DNA of 64,000 nt, taken from Phallusia mammillata (Eukaryota; Chordata; Ascidiacea; Phlebobranchia; Ascidiidae). A program made the translations under genes and the position numbers. Positions within the stretch are counted from its first letter, which is position 1, and each line of letters opens with the position of its first letter. The notes under the pieces are model-generated. The model saw only the letters and a program-made list of their open reading frames with translations, was not told the origin of the DNA and searched no databases. Where the stretch lies: the NCBI GenBank assembly GCA_003260075.1, contig QLIY01000413.1, positions 62,001 through 126,000 on the forward strand. Reading direction: 5' to 3'. This document shows positions 49,703 through 62,394 of the stretch, one piece after another.

Positions 49703-51145
49703 CACTAGGGGATCTTCACTCTGCAAATAAATAGGGGGGATTATCACACTGGCCAGCGACGTCATTTCATCCGGGCCGAAATGTATCTAATATATATCTT
49801 GGAAAAACTAAAGCTTGAGTTAACAGTTGGAATTTAATTTACTGTAAAATTATTTTAGCAACAACATGTAGGATTAAGTTCACCCAGTTTTGCAGGACAC
49901 GTAACAACATTCAAAGGCTGTTTGTTACATCACATATAATACTAAAAGTTTGTTATAACGCCTTCGTTATTGTGCGCGAACAAAGGCCTTTCTGTAGTTA
50001 ATTGTGATGAAATACATGAGTTTTGTCAGCAGAAAGAGATTCTATTTATAGTTTTCAAATCAATTTTACCAATCGACAGTAGCCCTATCTGATTCTAAAT
50101 GAGACTGTACTCTTGTTAGTCAGCAAAAACGCTTGGCGGAACAAAGTTTAGGACTGACTTTGTTTATAACCTATGTTGCCCTCGCATGTTATTTGTCATT
50201 TTTTCAGGCCCGCCATAAAAAAGTTGGCGACCCGTGGAATAGGGGATCTTCATGCTGCACTATTAATAGTTTACGCGGTTATTACTCTTGTCACTCACAC
50301 AGTTTCCGTTCAAAAATACCCGAATCTTTGAAACTGCATCACAGCAATTCTGATGTTGGGTATGCCAACCAGTATAGTTAATTATCTGGTCCTTTGATTC
50401 TGACATTTTTTAAGTAAAACATCTAAAATGCACACGATTTTATAAAGCAGAGCCATAACTGGTCGACATGTGTTTTCTTCATTGTTTAGTTTGTTCTTTG
50501 TAAGAACGGTTAAAATGATGAATGCACCAAGTTTTTGTGGGCTAAAGATTTCTACCCAAATATTGTCTTGTTTCAGTTTCAGGCTTAAGGATATTTAATA
50601 TATTTTAACGAAACCCTACTTGTTTGCCAGCGTTTTTATTGTGGTTGAATTACATGAACCAACAGGTCACATATATAGTGTATACTGTAATCGATTTTTG
50701 ATGGGGTTCCATGGTCTCCCATGAACAAACACATGTACTTCCATATCGACCGTCAGTGATAGTTGAAATTTCCTTATCGAAGTTAAATTTCTTTTGGTTA
50801 AAACGACTCACTTCGTTTGTAACTCACTTCGTTTGGAGTGTTCAGCCACGGACCATTGTTAAAAGATTTCACTGCATTAAATACGCGGAAACATTTTGCA
50901 AAGAATAAAAAACAATTTGCTGCGTATATTTTGCGATATCCAAACGTTTAAAGTCAATCACAATTGAGAGTTTAAAGTCAAGTTTAGTTACTACTATTAG
51001 AATCAAGTAAATTCGTGGAAGAAGCTTGTTTGGGTGGAACAACCGTCGGTTTGGATCTCGTGTTTTGCGATGTTAAAACTTAATCACAATTAAGTTGAGT
51101 TAAGTGGTCCCTTTAATTACACTTGAGTTGAGTTGAGTCGATCCT
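49703..51145. other. Intergenic between V6 and array gene D
   Basis: No supported exon. A fragment near 50.2 kb (CAGGCCCGCCAT...GGCGACCCGTGG) resembles the CCCACCCCTG element family. Confidence 0.45.
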
Positions 51146-54051
51146 TTACACCGATGTAGAGTTCGCTGCTTTGCTTCTAGCAGGGACTTTTGTAGGTTTG
51201 TCGTTCTTGCAGAGACGAGAAACTGTGAGAAGATCTCGAGCTGATTTGGTGAAGTTTTTGTCGCGGAAACTGTAAACGACCACGTTCACTAAACTGGAAG
51301 AAAAATAAGATGTTGTTGTCTTTATCTGACTTACTGAAGTAACTGAGATAAATTTACGGAAAACATTTACTGTGACGTTACAATTAATTCACTGTGATGT
51401 CACATCGCGACGTATCGTTTACAAAGATCTCTATGCCTGATGTAATACTTAATTGCGTCATTGATGATGTCGTAAGCTACTGCCAACTGCATGACACTGT
51501 TAAACATATTTTGTGGCAAAATCATTATTGATCAATTGATTCAAGTTTGTTTGTCAAGTTGGTTAAGTGATTTGCTGTGATGGAAGTAAATCATATAATA
51601 AAAGAGAATCATAACTTAGATCAGTTCAAATTTTCATGAGTTCACCTGATTATCACTACATCTTATAATCCAATGAGCGTAGCGTATATTCACCTGTTTG
51701 ACATGCTCAGGTAGAAACACACCATGAAGGGGAGTGAAGCCGTGTCGCATGTTAGGGACTTCCCGAAGAACAGAACTTGCACAACGATCAGCGGAACTGG
51801 AAGGAAGATTTGAATGTAAAGTGAATTGTTCCAAAAAGCTCCAATCGTAAAGTAGTTTAACTTACCAATAGTGAGAGTGAAGCCAATCTGCATAAGGATC
51901 ACTGTCACGAACATGCGTGCTTCTCTTTTATCTGTCTTCTGCTGAAGTTGGTTGGATTTCTTCTGGTTGATGTGAACCACGATGATAGTCGCGACACAAG
52001 CGAGGCTCTGTGATGACGTAACAAGATTGTGACGTAATAAGATTGTGACGTAACAAGATTGTGACGTAATAAGATTGTGACGTATATGACTTTGAAATTT
52101 TTCTTAATATTTATAAAAGTGAAAGCTATTTGATATTGACGTGCGTGACCTTGAACTTTGACCTCTAATTTACATTGTGAAATTCTTGAAATTTTGTTTT
52201 GGCAAAGGTTTTTTTTGCAATTCTCGTTCAACTCAAACTTTCGTCTATCATCCGCAAGGTCAATGATTTTTGCAAATTGAGTTAAAGGAAATCTACAGTT
52301 CGATGAATTATGTTTGTGAATCACTTCGTGTCATAAAATTTTGGACGCGTTACCATTATGACGTAGGGAATGATGTAGAAAACAATGAGCATAGCAACGA
52401 GAGCATTGTGGCCTCCATCTCGATTTTGTATTTTCTTCTCAGTGAAGAAGAACAGAAATATCGTGTGCTGATACGTGTACACCATCGAATCAGGAAACCA
52501 GGCTGAAAATCATGTTGATTTGTCACAATAATATATCTTGTTGTTGTTTCCAAGAATTTCATTATTAATATATTTTGTAAAGTAATTTTGTTTCATCTGA
52601 GGGCAAGTTCAGTCATTTTAAGAATTATTTTTTTACGCTTGAAAACGAATTAGACAATGTTTGTAAGTTTGCGTTGCTTGGCAAAATATGCAAATGCACA
52701 TTGGCATAGTTTTCATCAATATGCGTACAAACTCTTTGCTGCTCTCTAGCGATTACATGTTTCATTTGACAATTTGGTTATTTTAAACATTTAAAGCAGT
52801 TTCATACCTGGTACAGTGCTGGACACGACAGCCAAAGCCCAAACCACGGACAAGCCGATTTAGATCTGATAATTACTTTGCCTCCGGTACGAGATTGGCC
52901 ACTTGATGGCGTACAAGCGCTGTGCACCCATGAACAGTAGGTGGTACAAAGAGCTGGTGAATGTGAGAAGTAAAAAGATTCCTCCCACGGTCGCTTGAGC
53001 TGATCCTCGCAGTAAAAGTTGGCGCTGATCCAATTCCATCGACGAAACGTTCATCGTCCAACTAAAGTTGTAGATTGGAACCACCAGGAGTTGGATGCCT
53101 GCAAAACACAAGTGACCAAATTTAGATTTGAAGCAACAAAAATGCAAACGGTTTAACTGATGTTGCGTGGCTGCCTTTGGTATTATCTGTTTACTACTTA
53201 GATCGGACATGTAGCGTTCAAGTTTACCAGCAATAACGACTAATGTAGATAAAAATCACAGGTTGACAGGCCTACAAGGGACATTATAGTGATTCCAAGC
53301 TTTCGTTCAAGCATTTCCATGCGTCGAAACGTAGATTAAAAATATATTTTAGTTATGCATGTATGTCTGTCAAAAACGAACTCTTTCTCGTTAGCGCATG
53401 CTGCATACGTATAGACATCGATAGATTATATTATATAGAGCTCAATTTTGTAGTTTTTCCTAGAATATACCAAATGTATTTACCAGTGAGAAAATCAGCG
53501 ACAGCCAAAGAGAACTTTATCTTGTCGAAACGTCGGAGCCCGAGTTTCTTTAACACCGCCATTACAAGTACGTTGCCGAACACACAGGCCAGACCGAGCA
53601 GGACGACGAAAAATACGAAAAATCCCGCTCCTGTCTTGCTGCATTCTGCGCATGCGCACAGCGGGGTGTTCGCGCATGCGCTGTAAGCCTTGTTGGAGCA
53701 AAAGGCGGGAAAACCGCACAACTTTGAAATTGTGAAATTTCTGAACCGATACAGCTTAGTTTTGTTAAAAGTGCTGTTGAATCCATCAGTAAAGTTGCTT
53801 GTTGTGTTGATTCCAAAGCGCGTATTGTAGTATTGGCCTGCTGACATATTGGTTGAAACGTTCTCAATGCTGATGTTGCTTACTGTTTCTCCATTGAAAC
53901 TGAGTGTTGGCAAGTCCGTGTAGTAATCCCCAATCCATTCAGGGATCGGTACCTCTAGGTATCGTTCCTCCCGGTCAGTCGTTATGTAGGTTAATTCTGG
54001 TTCCAAGATAATTTCCGTGAAGTTCCGAGCGCTTGTGTTGTGCATTGCCAT
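51146..54051 (-). pseudogene. Orphan class A GPCR, array gene D, with one nonsense codon
   Basis: All six family exons are present in order: V5 54051-53484, then 53098-52808, 52502-52354, 52007-51866, 51796-51694 and 51293-51146, with standard lengths and phases. V5 encodes a glycosylated ectodomain, CGFPAFC - AYSAC - CACAEC, GNVLVMAV and LAVADFLTG, with one residue lost in the first intracellular loop (GLRRFDK versus GLRQSFDK). The TM3-TM4 exon has an in-frame TAA at 52860-52862, where paralogues have Tyr (HVYVGLA). Translation would stop after TM3. Everything else is open, so decay is recent, or the stop is a sequencing error. TM7 reads NVVVYSFRD. Confidence 0.75.
52015..52084. repeat. 16 bp tandem repeat next to a splice acceptor in gene D
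   Basis: GACGTAAYAAGATTGT recurs at 52015, 52031, 52047 and 52063, with a last partial unit at 52079. Gene E has about two units and gene C one at the same place, so the array has grown only in D. Each unit carries TGACGTA, a CRE half-site-like word. Confidence 0.85.
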
Positions 54052-55825
54052 TGTAACTTTATTTGTATACCAAGATCTGGAATGTAAATTGGAAATAAAG
54101 AAGTTTGTTTTGTAAGAAATTAAATCCTAGGTAAGGTTTTAGCAAACACCCAAATTGGGTCTAAATTTTCGCTCTTTTTTTTCCATTTGATAGCAGAAAA
54201 GAATCTAAATAAGAATGTAATAAATAAACTTGACCGACCCATGTGCTTTCGTTGAAATCTCTGAGGTAAATATATATTATATAATGCATGAAAAGGCCGT
54301 TATGTAGTGGAAAATTTATAGGTTCAATCTCAAAACCTTCCCAACCTAATACATATAAACAGTTTTTGCTTCTACAATTTCGATTTTGTTAAGATTACAT
54401 GCTAAACCTTGCCTAGCCTTCCTCCAAATTTGTAAGTTTGTTTCTCTATTTACACTGATGATCCAGAAATGTAACAATTTGTCTACCGTTTTGCATCAAA
54501 AAGAGTTTTTAACAATCTAACGTAGCACGATATGATAGCATGTCTTGATTTCGATGAGCCTTATATCGAGACTTTACTGTATTTCTATCACTGGTGTTGT
54601 GCAAGGTCTTTGCGCTGAACTTTATAACCGCGCTATTACTCCGGTCACGAACATAAAATTTTCGTTCAAAATCATCGGGACATCCGGTATTGCATCATTA
54701 CATTTTCGATGCGATGTAAACAACCCATTATAGTTTGTTATAACGTGTACGACCTTTCGATTCTTTTTCGGTATTTTCGGTAAAACAGCTAAAACCACAC
54801 GAATTTACAATTAGTACAGAGAGAAAGTAAAATCAAAAGCAGGTGGTAACGTTAATGAATAAATTTTTCACAAATGTTACACTCATTGATTTGCGTGAAT
54901 ACGATAATAATAGTCAATTAATAATGCACCAATTTTCGGTTAGGCAAAATACAATTCATTATTTTTTAGTGCCAATGTTCTAACATATTGGATTACACAA
55001 GCATGCTTGAACACTTTTGCTTTTATTAATTGCTTCCGCATTATTACAACACCGCCCATGCAGCGACTCGTATTTAAACTAAATGCAATATGTTGAGTCA
55101 TTTATTAGTGATGTAGCAATTTTCGGTTGGCTAAAAATTCCTGGCTGAATATATCCTTGTTTCGTTTGCCGCTCAAAGTTATTTAAAAGTTCAACGGTAA
55201 TTCAAGTTCAATGCGTATAACATCGTAATTTAAACTAGAGTTAAAATGACTCATGAGGTCGCATTTAGTTTGAATGTGAACAATTACGATACATGGGTGG
55301 TGTTGCAATAATACGGAATAAAAAAGTGATAACAAGGGTTTGGGCATACTTTAAGCAAACCGATATGCTTAAATATAGCACTTAGCAAGAAGCAAGTGTT
55401 GATTGTCATTGAAAACATAATGTTGAAACTTACAGAAATATTACATGAATAAAGCATTTTTTTAAAGTATATTATTCAGGTATGAAAAAACACTGTGTTT
55501 GTAATGCAATACGAATTTGGGACAAACATTTAACGGGTTTTAAAAAAGTTGGTGTGTTATAAAGAATCTCGACGTACAATATATTATTACAAATCATCGC
55601 ATATATTTACCAAATAAAAAAACGCTTTTACATGAACTGCCAACAACGTTTGGTCTTTTCTTATCTCTGTTACATTGCGCCAATTCTGGTTTAAACAAAT
55701 CACTTTGTTCGTAACAGAGTTTATACTCCCAGCCCGTCGAAAATGCTGCTGTTTTATATGTTAGCTGTGAAAACAGAAACCAGATTGAACCGCCCTATTG
55801 GCTTAATTTGAGTTGAATGGTTCCC
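54052..55825. other. Intergenic between array genes D and E
   Basis: No supported exon. The sequence near 55.25 kb (GACTCATGAGGTCGCATTTAG) is a diverged relative of the block-flanking repeat at 49.1 and 63.7 kb. Confidence 0.45.
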
Positions 55826-58516
55826 TCACACCGATGTTGAGTTTGTTGCTTTGCTTCTAGCAGGGGATTTTGTAGGTTTGTCGTTCTTGCAGAGACGAGA
55901 AACTGTGAGAAGATCTCGAGCTGATTTGGTAAAGTTTTTGTCGCGGAAACTGTAAACGACCACGTTCACTAAACTGGAAAAAAAATAAGATGTTGTTGTC
56001 TTTATCGGACTTTTTTAGCATAGTTTGTAAGCTTGCGGACAACATTCAGTGTGACGTTACAATTAATTTACTGTGACGTCACATCACAACGTAATCTATA
56101 TAAACGGCTACATGCTTGATGTAAGATTTTTTTGCGTCATTGATGATGTCAATTAAACTACTGCTAATTGCATGACATTGTTAACCACGTTTTGCGGCAG
56201 AAAAATTATGTATTAATTTATTAAAGGGTCGTCAAGTTGGTTAATTGAATTGCTGTGATGGTAATAAATGATAAATTGAGTTAGTTCAAGTTTTCATGAG
56301 TTCTCCTGATTATCACTACATCTTATAATCCAATGAGCGTAGCGTAAGTTTACCTGTTCGACATGCTGAGATAGAAACACAGCATGAAGGGGAGTGAAGC
56401 CGTGTCGCACGTTAAGGACTTCCCGAAGAACAGAACTTGCACAACGATCAGTGGAACTGGAAGGAAGATTTGAGTGTAAAGTGAATTGTCTGAAAAGCTC
56501 CAATCGTAAAGTACTTCAACTTACCAATGATGAGAGTGAAGCCAATCTGCATAAGGATCACTGTCACGAACATGCGAACTTCTCTTTTATCTGTCTTCTG
56601 CCGAAGTTGGTTGGATGTCTTCTGGTTGATGTGAACCACAATGATGGTTGCGACACAAGCGAGGCTCTGTGATGACGTAGTAAGATTATGACGTAACAAG
56701 ACTGTGACGTATATGACCTTGAAATTTGACCTCTAATTTTCTTAGTATTGATAAAAGTGAAAGCTATTTAATATTGACGTGCATGACCTTGAATTTTGAC
56801 CTCTAATTGTCATTGTGAAATTCTTGAAATTCTGTTTTGGCAAGTGTTTATTAACGTAAACGTTAGGAAAAAGCTAATTCCGGTTAATAACAAAATCTGT
56901 TTAATTGCAATTTTAGTTCAACTTTCGTCCATCACTTAAAGGTCAATGATTTTTGCAACTTGAGTTAAAGGAAAAACTACAGTTCGATAAGTTATGTTTG
57001 AGACTCAATGCTTGTAATAAACTTTTCACACATTACCATTATGACGTAGGGAATGACGTAGAAAACAATGAGCATAGCAACGAGAACATTGTGGCTTCCG
57101 TCTCGATTTTGTATTTTCTTCTCAGTGAAGAAGAATAGGAATGTCGTGTGCTGATACGTGTACACCATCGAATCAGGGAACCAGGCTGAAAATCATGTTG
57201 ATTTGTCACAATAAAATATCTTGTTGTTGTTTCGACAAATCTAATTCAAAATTTTGGCAATTTTGTTTTATCTGAGGGAGTGTTCAGTGTGTTTTAGAAA
57301 TATCCATTTGAAAACAAGTTAGATAATGTTTGTAAATTTGTCTTGCTTGACAAACTATGTGCATACACATTGACATTCATCAATATGCGTATAAACTTTT
57401 AACTTCTCTTTAGTGATTTCTAGTTTCATTGGAGAACTTAGTTATTTTAAACATTTAAAGCAGTTTCATACCTGGTACGGTGCTAGACACGACAGCCAAA
57501 GCCCAAACCACAGCCAAACCGACGTAGACGTGAAAATCACTTCGCGTCTGGTATGAGATTGGCCACTTGATGGCGTACAAGCGCTGTGTACCCATGAACA
57601 CTAGGTGGTACAAAGAGCAGGTGAATGTAAGAAGGAGAAAGATTCCTCCCACAGTCGCTTGAGCTGATCCTCGCAGTGAAAGTTGACGCTGATCTAATTC
57701 CATCGAAGTAACGTTCATCGTCCAACTGAAGTTGTAGATTGGAACCACCAGAAGTTGGACGCCTGAAAAACATATGAACAAATCCGGACTTGAAGCACCA
57801 AAAATGCAAACGGTTTAACTGATGTTGCATGGCTGTCTTTGGAGCATTACCTTTTATTAACTGTTTACTACTTAGATCGGACATGTAGGGACTGATTCTT
57901 ATAAAATCACAGGTTGACAGGCCTACAAGGGACATTATGCTGAAAGTCTGCCAGTCAAGCATTTGACCACGCTCACAAACGTATAGGTAAGAACAATGAA
58001 CCAAGTTACAGATGTATGTCTGTGAACATCGAACTTTTTACATGCTGCCTACGTAAGGACTTCGATAGATTGGTCTTATATAAAGCTCAATTTTGTACTT
58101 TTCAATAAAATCCCCAAATGTTTTTACCAGTGAGAAAATCGGCGAAAGCCAAAGAGAATTTCATCTTGTCGAAACTTTGACGGAGCCCGAGTTTCTTTAA
58201 CACCACCATTACAAGTACGTTGCCGAACACACAGGCCAGACCGAGCAGGACGACGAAAAATACGAAAAATCCCGCTCCTGTCTTGCTGCATTCTGCGCAT
58301 GCGCACAGTGGTGTGTTCGCACATGCGCTGTAGGCCTTGTTGGAGCAAAAAGCGGGAAAACCACACAACTTTGATGTAAAATTTCGGAACCAATACAGCC
58401 AAGTTTTGTTGATAGTGCTGTTGAATCCATCAGAAAAGTCGCTTGTTGTGTTGATTCCAAAGCGCGTATTGTAGTCTTGGCCTGATATATTGGTTGAAAC
58501 GTTCTCAATGCTGATA
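55826..58516 (-). CDS. Orphan class A GPCR, array gene E (5' end cut by assembly gap)
   Basis: C set intact: 57762-57472 (TM3-TM4), 57185-57037 (TM5), 56666-56525, 56456-56354 and 55973-55826 (TM7, TGA stop). Motifs are GTQRLYAIKWP, FYVIPYVIM, MQIGFTLII-VP and NVVVYSFRD. The V exon V4 keeps its 3' part, 58516-58128, with CGFPAFC - AYSAC - CACAEC, GNVLVMVV and LAFADFLTG, and a phase-1 donor. Its 5' part is lost at the N at 58517, where the sequence jumps into a TM3 exon of another copy. This is the best candidate for a working receptor in the array. Its missing start is very likely an assembly matter. Confidence 0.8.
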
Positions 58517-58517
58517 N
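58517..58517. other. Single N at a false join
   Basis: The only ambiguous base in the window. To its left is the inside of V exon V4; to its right, the inside of a TM3-TM4 exon in the same orientation. In a real unit about 4 kb (TM5-TM7 exons, spacer, V exon start) should lie between them. Confidence 0.85.
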
Positions 58518-59658
58518 CTGTGCACCCATGAACACTAGGTGGTACAAAGAGCAGGTGAACGTGAGAAGGAGAAAGATTCCTCCCACTGTCGCTTGAGCCG
58601 ATCTTCTTAGTGAAAGTTGGCGCTGATCCAATTCCGTCGACGAAACGTTCATCGTCCAACTGAAGTTGTAGATTGAAACCATCAGAAGTTGGACGCCTGA
58701 AAAACATATGAACAAATCTGGACTTGAAGCACCAAAAAACGCAAACGGTTTAACTGATGTTGCATGGCTGTCTTTGGAGCATTACCTTATATTAACTGTT
58801 TACTACTTAGATCAGACATGTAGGGACTGATTAGTATAAAAAATCACAGGTTGACAGGCCTGCAAGGGACGTTATGCTGAACCATGTCTGCCAGCCAAGC
58901 ATTTGGCCACGCTCACAAACGTATAGGTAAGAACAATGAACCAAGTTACAGATGTATGTCTGTGAACATCGAACTTTTTACATGCTGCCTACGTAAGGAC
59001 TTCGATAGATTGGTCTTATATATAGAGCTCAATTTTGTACTTTTCAATAATATCCCCAAATGTTTTTACCAGTGAGAAAATCGGCGAAAGCCAAAGAGAA
59101 CTTCATCTTGTCGAAACTTTGACGGAGCCCGAGTTTCTTTAACACCACCATTACAAGTGCGTTGCCGAACACACAGGCCAGACCGAGCAGGACGACGAAA
59201 AATACGAAAAATCCCGCTCCTGTCTTGCTGCATTCTGCACATGCGCACAGTGGTGTGTTCGCACATGCGCTGTAGGCCTTGTTGGAGCAAAAAGCGGGAA
59301 AACCACACAACTTTGATGTAAAATTTCTGAACCAATACAGCCAAGTTTTGTTTATAGTGTGGTTAAATCCACCACTAAAGCTGCTTGTTGTGTTGATTCC
59401 AAAGCGCGTATTGTAGTCTTGGCCTGATATATTGGTTGAAACGTTCTCAGTGCTGATGTTGCTTAATGTTTCCCCAACGTTGCCAGTTGTTGGAGAGGTA
59501 TTGCTTGTTAAGAGCTGTCTCAAATATTTTAGAACCTCGTAACGACTTAACGACTCTCGGATAACTAATACATAGGCCCCGCCGCCACTTGATTCAATTA
59601 TAACCGAGGCGTCATCGTAGTTTGAGGAGTTCGTACTACTTGTGTTTTGCAATGCCAT
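58518..59658 (-). CDS. Orphan class A GPCR, array gene F, partial (V3 plus 5' part of TM3 exon)
   Basis: V3, 59658-59070 (589 nt), has ATG, an ectodomain with several N-x-S/T sites, CGFPAFC - AYSAC - CACAEC, TM1 with GNALVMVV and LAFADFLTG, and a phase-1 donor. The TM3 exon starts at 58696 in frame (GVQLLMVSIYNFSWTMNVSS) and is cut at the N after 179 of 291 bases. The distance between exons and the intron sequence match gene E closely, so E and F are recent duplicates. The remaining exons are missing from this assembly. Confidence 0.75.
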
Positions 59659-61303
59659 TGCGAGTTTAGATAAGTTTTTTACCCAATGTATTCTTAAAAT
59701 GAAGAAGTTTTTTTTAACTTATGCTTAAATGAGAGTTCCGCGATCACCCAAAGGAACACTCTTGCTACACAAGTAAACCCTTTTCTTTTTTACATTTAAA
59801 TAAGAAACTTAACGTATAATCAAAAAAGCTAAAAAAGAATGTAAAATATAAACTTCCAACTGATCTTGCTTTCGTTGCAATAATGAATGTAAAGGTTGTT
59901 GCTAAGTGGGAAGTTAAAACGTTCAGTAAAAAAACATTTGAAAGCTGAACCCTCCTGGTTATATACACGTAAGAAACGTTGTCTAATCTTCTTCGTGTTT
60001 CCTTTTTAACTTTAGTTTGTTTCTATATTCACACTGATACATTCAGAATTCTTACAAACTTGTCTGTTGTCTGTCCATCATTTTTGGCTGAAAACACACA
60101 TGTCTTGCTGCCAATGTACTTTCATGTGTGGAATCAATTTTACAAGAATCACTAAAAAAGTGCCTGATCTTAGCGCTGTGCCTAAATACTAAACCGTGCC
60201 ATTACTTCTGTCACGAACATAGAATTTCTGTTAAGACCAACCATTGCAAAACTGCATCGCAATAATCGTGATATTATGCAAGTTTTGCAGCATAACAACA
60301 TATCCGATGTCACGATCATGTTTCGGTATGTTTAAAGTAGAAAACCTAAGATCCGTACGAACATGTGCGCCAGTACGAAGGGGTAATAGCCTCCTTCCCT
60401 CATTTGGTATATCATTGTCCCAAATTTAACTTAAATTTAGCATATTTTACCAAAAAATGTTGATGAATGAAAACGTGTCATGTTCTAAGACAGTAGTTCT
60501 CAACATTTCAGTGTCGAGGTCAAATGGTAGTTTTTTAAGTGTATAAGGAGCTGCAAAATCACTAAAGATTTTTACTTTGAAATCTAAAATAGCAATCTTT
60601 AGTGGTTTTCTGCGGTCTGGTGCGAGCCAGAAAATAAGTTGTTGGGAGCCGTATGCGGCCCTGAGAGCCGCGGTTAAGAAATACTGTTCAAAAAAGTTAT
60701 AAAGAAAAATTTGTTCAGGGATGCACCGAAGCTTTGGTTGGCTGCAAAATTCTGTCGAAGTATTTCCTTGTGTCGGTTTTGGCTCAGACACATTCAACAT
60801 TGCGTTCTTTACTTGTTTCTAAGAGAATAGACTGATAACGTAGAGCGATGGTGAAGTCAGGCATAGTTTAGTAATTTACGTACAATTTGTTTCGAAAACA
60901 GACTTTGATTTGTTGTACGAAATTTTGCTTATTCTGATGTGTATTTTTTTGTGTAAGCTCGCATGGATCCCATGTTTTGTGAGGTTTAAAGCCTAAATAT
61001 ACACTAAAGTTTTTGCATTTTGTTGTATTATTTGGAAAAATTTATGAATAAGAATTTTTTGTGGTTTAATAAATTACAAGTTACGTCATAGTCCGGAAAC
61101 ACGCAGCACCCAATAAGCGCAACAGATGTTTTTAGGTAACCCTGCATAAAAGACTGAACAACGAAAGTGTACATTTCGAATTACATTTACCACTGCCTTT
61201 TGCGCATGTTGCTTGTGCATGTATCCAGTAAGATGGCCAGATGGACCGTAGTTATCGTTACAAATTATTACTGGGATATCAATAGTATAAAAAATATCTT
61301 TAC
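59659..61303. other. Spacer between V3 and V2
   Basis: No C-set exons were found in this 1.6 kb, so V2 has no TM3-TM7 exons of its own. It contains one MITE, listed separately. Confidence 0.6.
60491..60686. mobile_element. hAT-type MITE
   Basis: 196 bp, starts CAGTAGTTCTCAACATTT and ends GCGGTTAAGAAATACTG. Flanking octamers TTCTAAGA and TTCAAAAA match at 6 of 8 bases. Internal ATGCGGCCCTGAGAGCCGC. Confidence 0.65.
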
Positions 61304-61757
61304 CTGTGAGAAAATCGGCGACAGCCAAAGAGAACTTCATCTTGTTGAAACTTTGACGGAGCCCGAGTTTCTTTAACACCACCATTACAAGTACGTTACC
61401 GAACACACAGGCCAGACCGAGCAGGACGACGAAAAATACGAAAAATCCCGCTCCTGTCTTGCTGCATTCTGCGCATGCGCACAATGGTGTGTTCGCGCAT
61501 GCGCTGTAGGCCTTGTTGGAGCAAAAGGCGGGAAAACCACATAATTTTGAAACAAGGATGAGACGCAAACTCGGTCCAGTGGCGTTAAATCGATTAAAAT
61601 TAGTAGGACTGTTGTTATATTTGGTGCCAACGTTTTCTAAACCCGACCATTCTTTCGGTATGAAGTATTTTTCATCTATTCTATCAGTGGTTATCAAGTG
61701 GGGCGTCCCTACAAATATACTTAAAAAATACGTGGCGTTTATTTGTGACAAATCCAT
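61304..61757 (-). CDS. V exon V2, short type: ectodomain, TM1, half TM2
   Basis: 454 nt, ATG at 61757, phase-1 donor G|GTAAAG, which is stronger than the GTTAGT of V1, V6 and V7. The ectodomain starts MDLSQINATYFLSIFVGTPH and ends with CGFPAFC - AYSAC - CACAEC, then GNVLVMVV and LAVADFLTG. No mutation is seen. The next family exon downstream is V3. Same length as V7 but clearly diverged, so it is not an assembly duplicate of it. Confidence 0.7.
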
Positions 61758-62394
61758 GTCAAATTTACTTGAAGTTGTATTGCCAGTTTTATGTTGATTT
61801 CAAAACTGAATTGAGAAAAAAATGATTTAGTATGTGTTCAATTTCTTCCAAGATTTCTTGCCAACCGTAACTATTTCTAACAATTTAGCGCTGATAACAT
61901 ATCGTTTGTCCTATAATTTCACTTCCAATCTTTTCCACAAATAATTTACTCAACGTTTTGCCAAAGCTGATTTTGCCTACAAGTCATCAAATAATTACAT
62001 TTCGACGTAAAAACTCAAGAAATCATCAATAGAAAACTCTTTTCCCTCTTAAAAAATAACTTATAATGTCAGGGCGCCTGATACTTCTAAACTCCGTATC
62101 CGGACATCAACGTGTTTACAAACGCTCAACTAGTTCATGTGACTCATCGGGTCGTATGTTGTTTGTGTACGAGTGCTTGCTCTGGCGCACGGACGGTGTT
62201 GCCATGGTTACGAGTGACGAATGTGACATCAGACAAAGGAACACCGAAAATACTTTACAGAAAAGAGGACTTGTTATTGCATTGATAAAAATATATTCTG
62301 TCAAAACAGTTCGTGGTTTTGTGTCTAAGAAAATAGTTTAATGCTGTATAAGCGATACAACCGAACTAACATCATCCTTAACTATTTCACTAAC

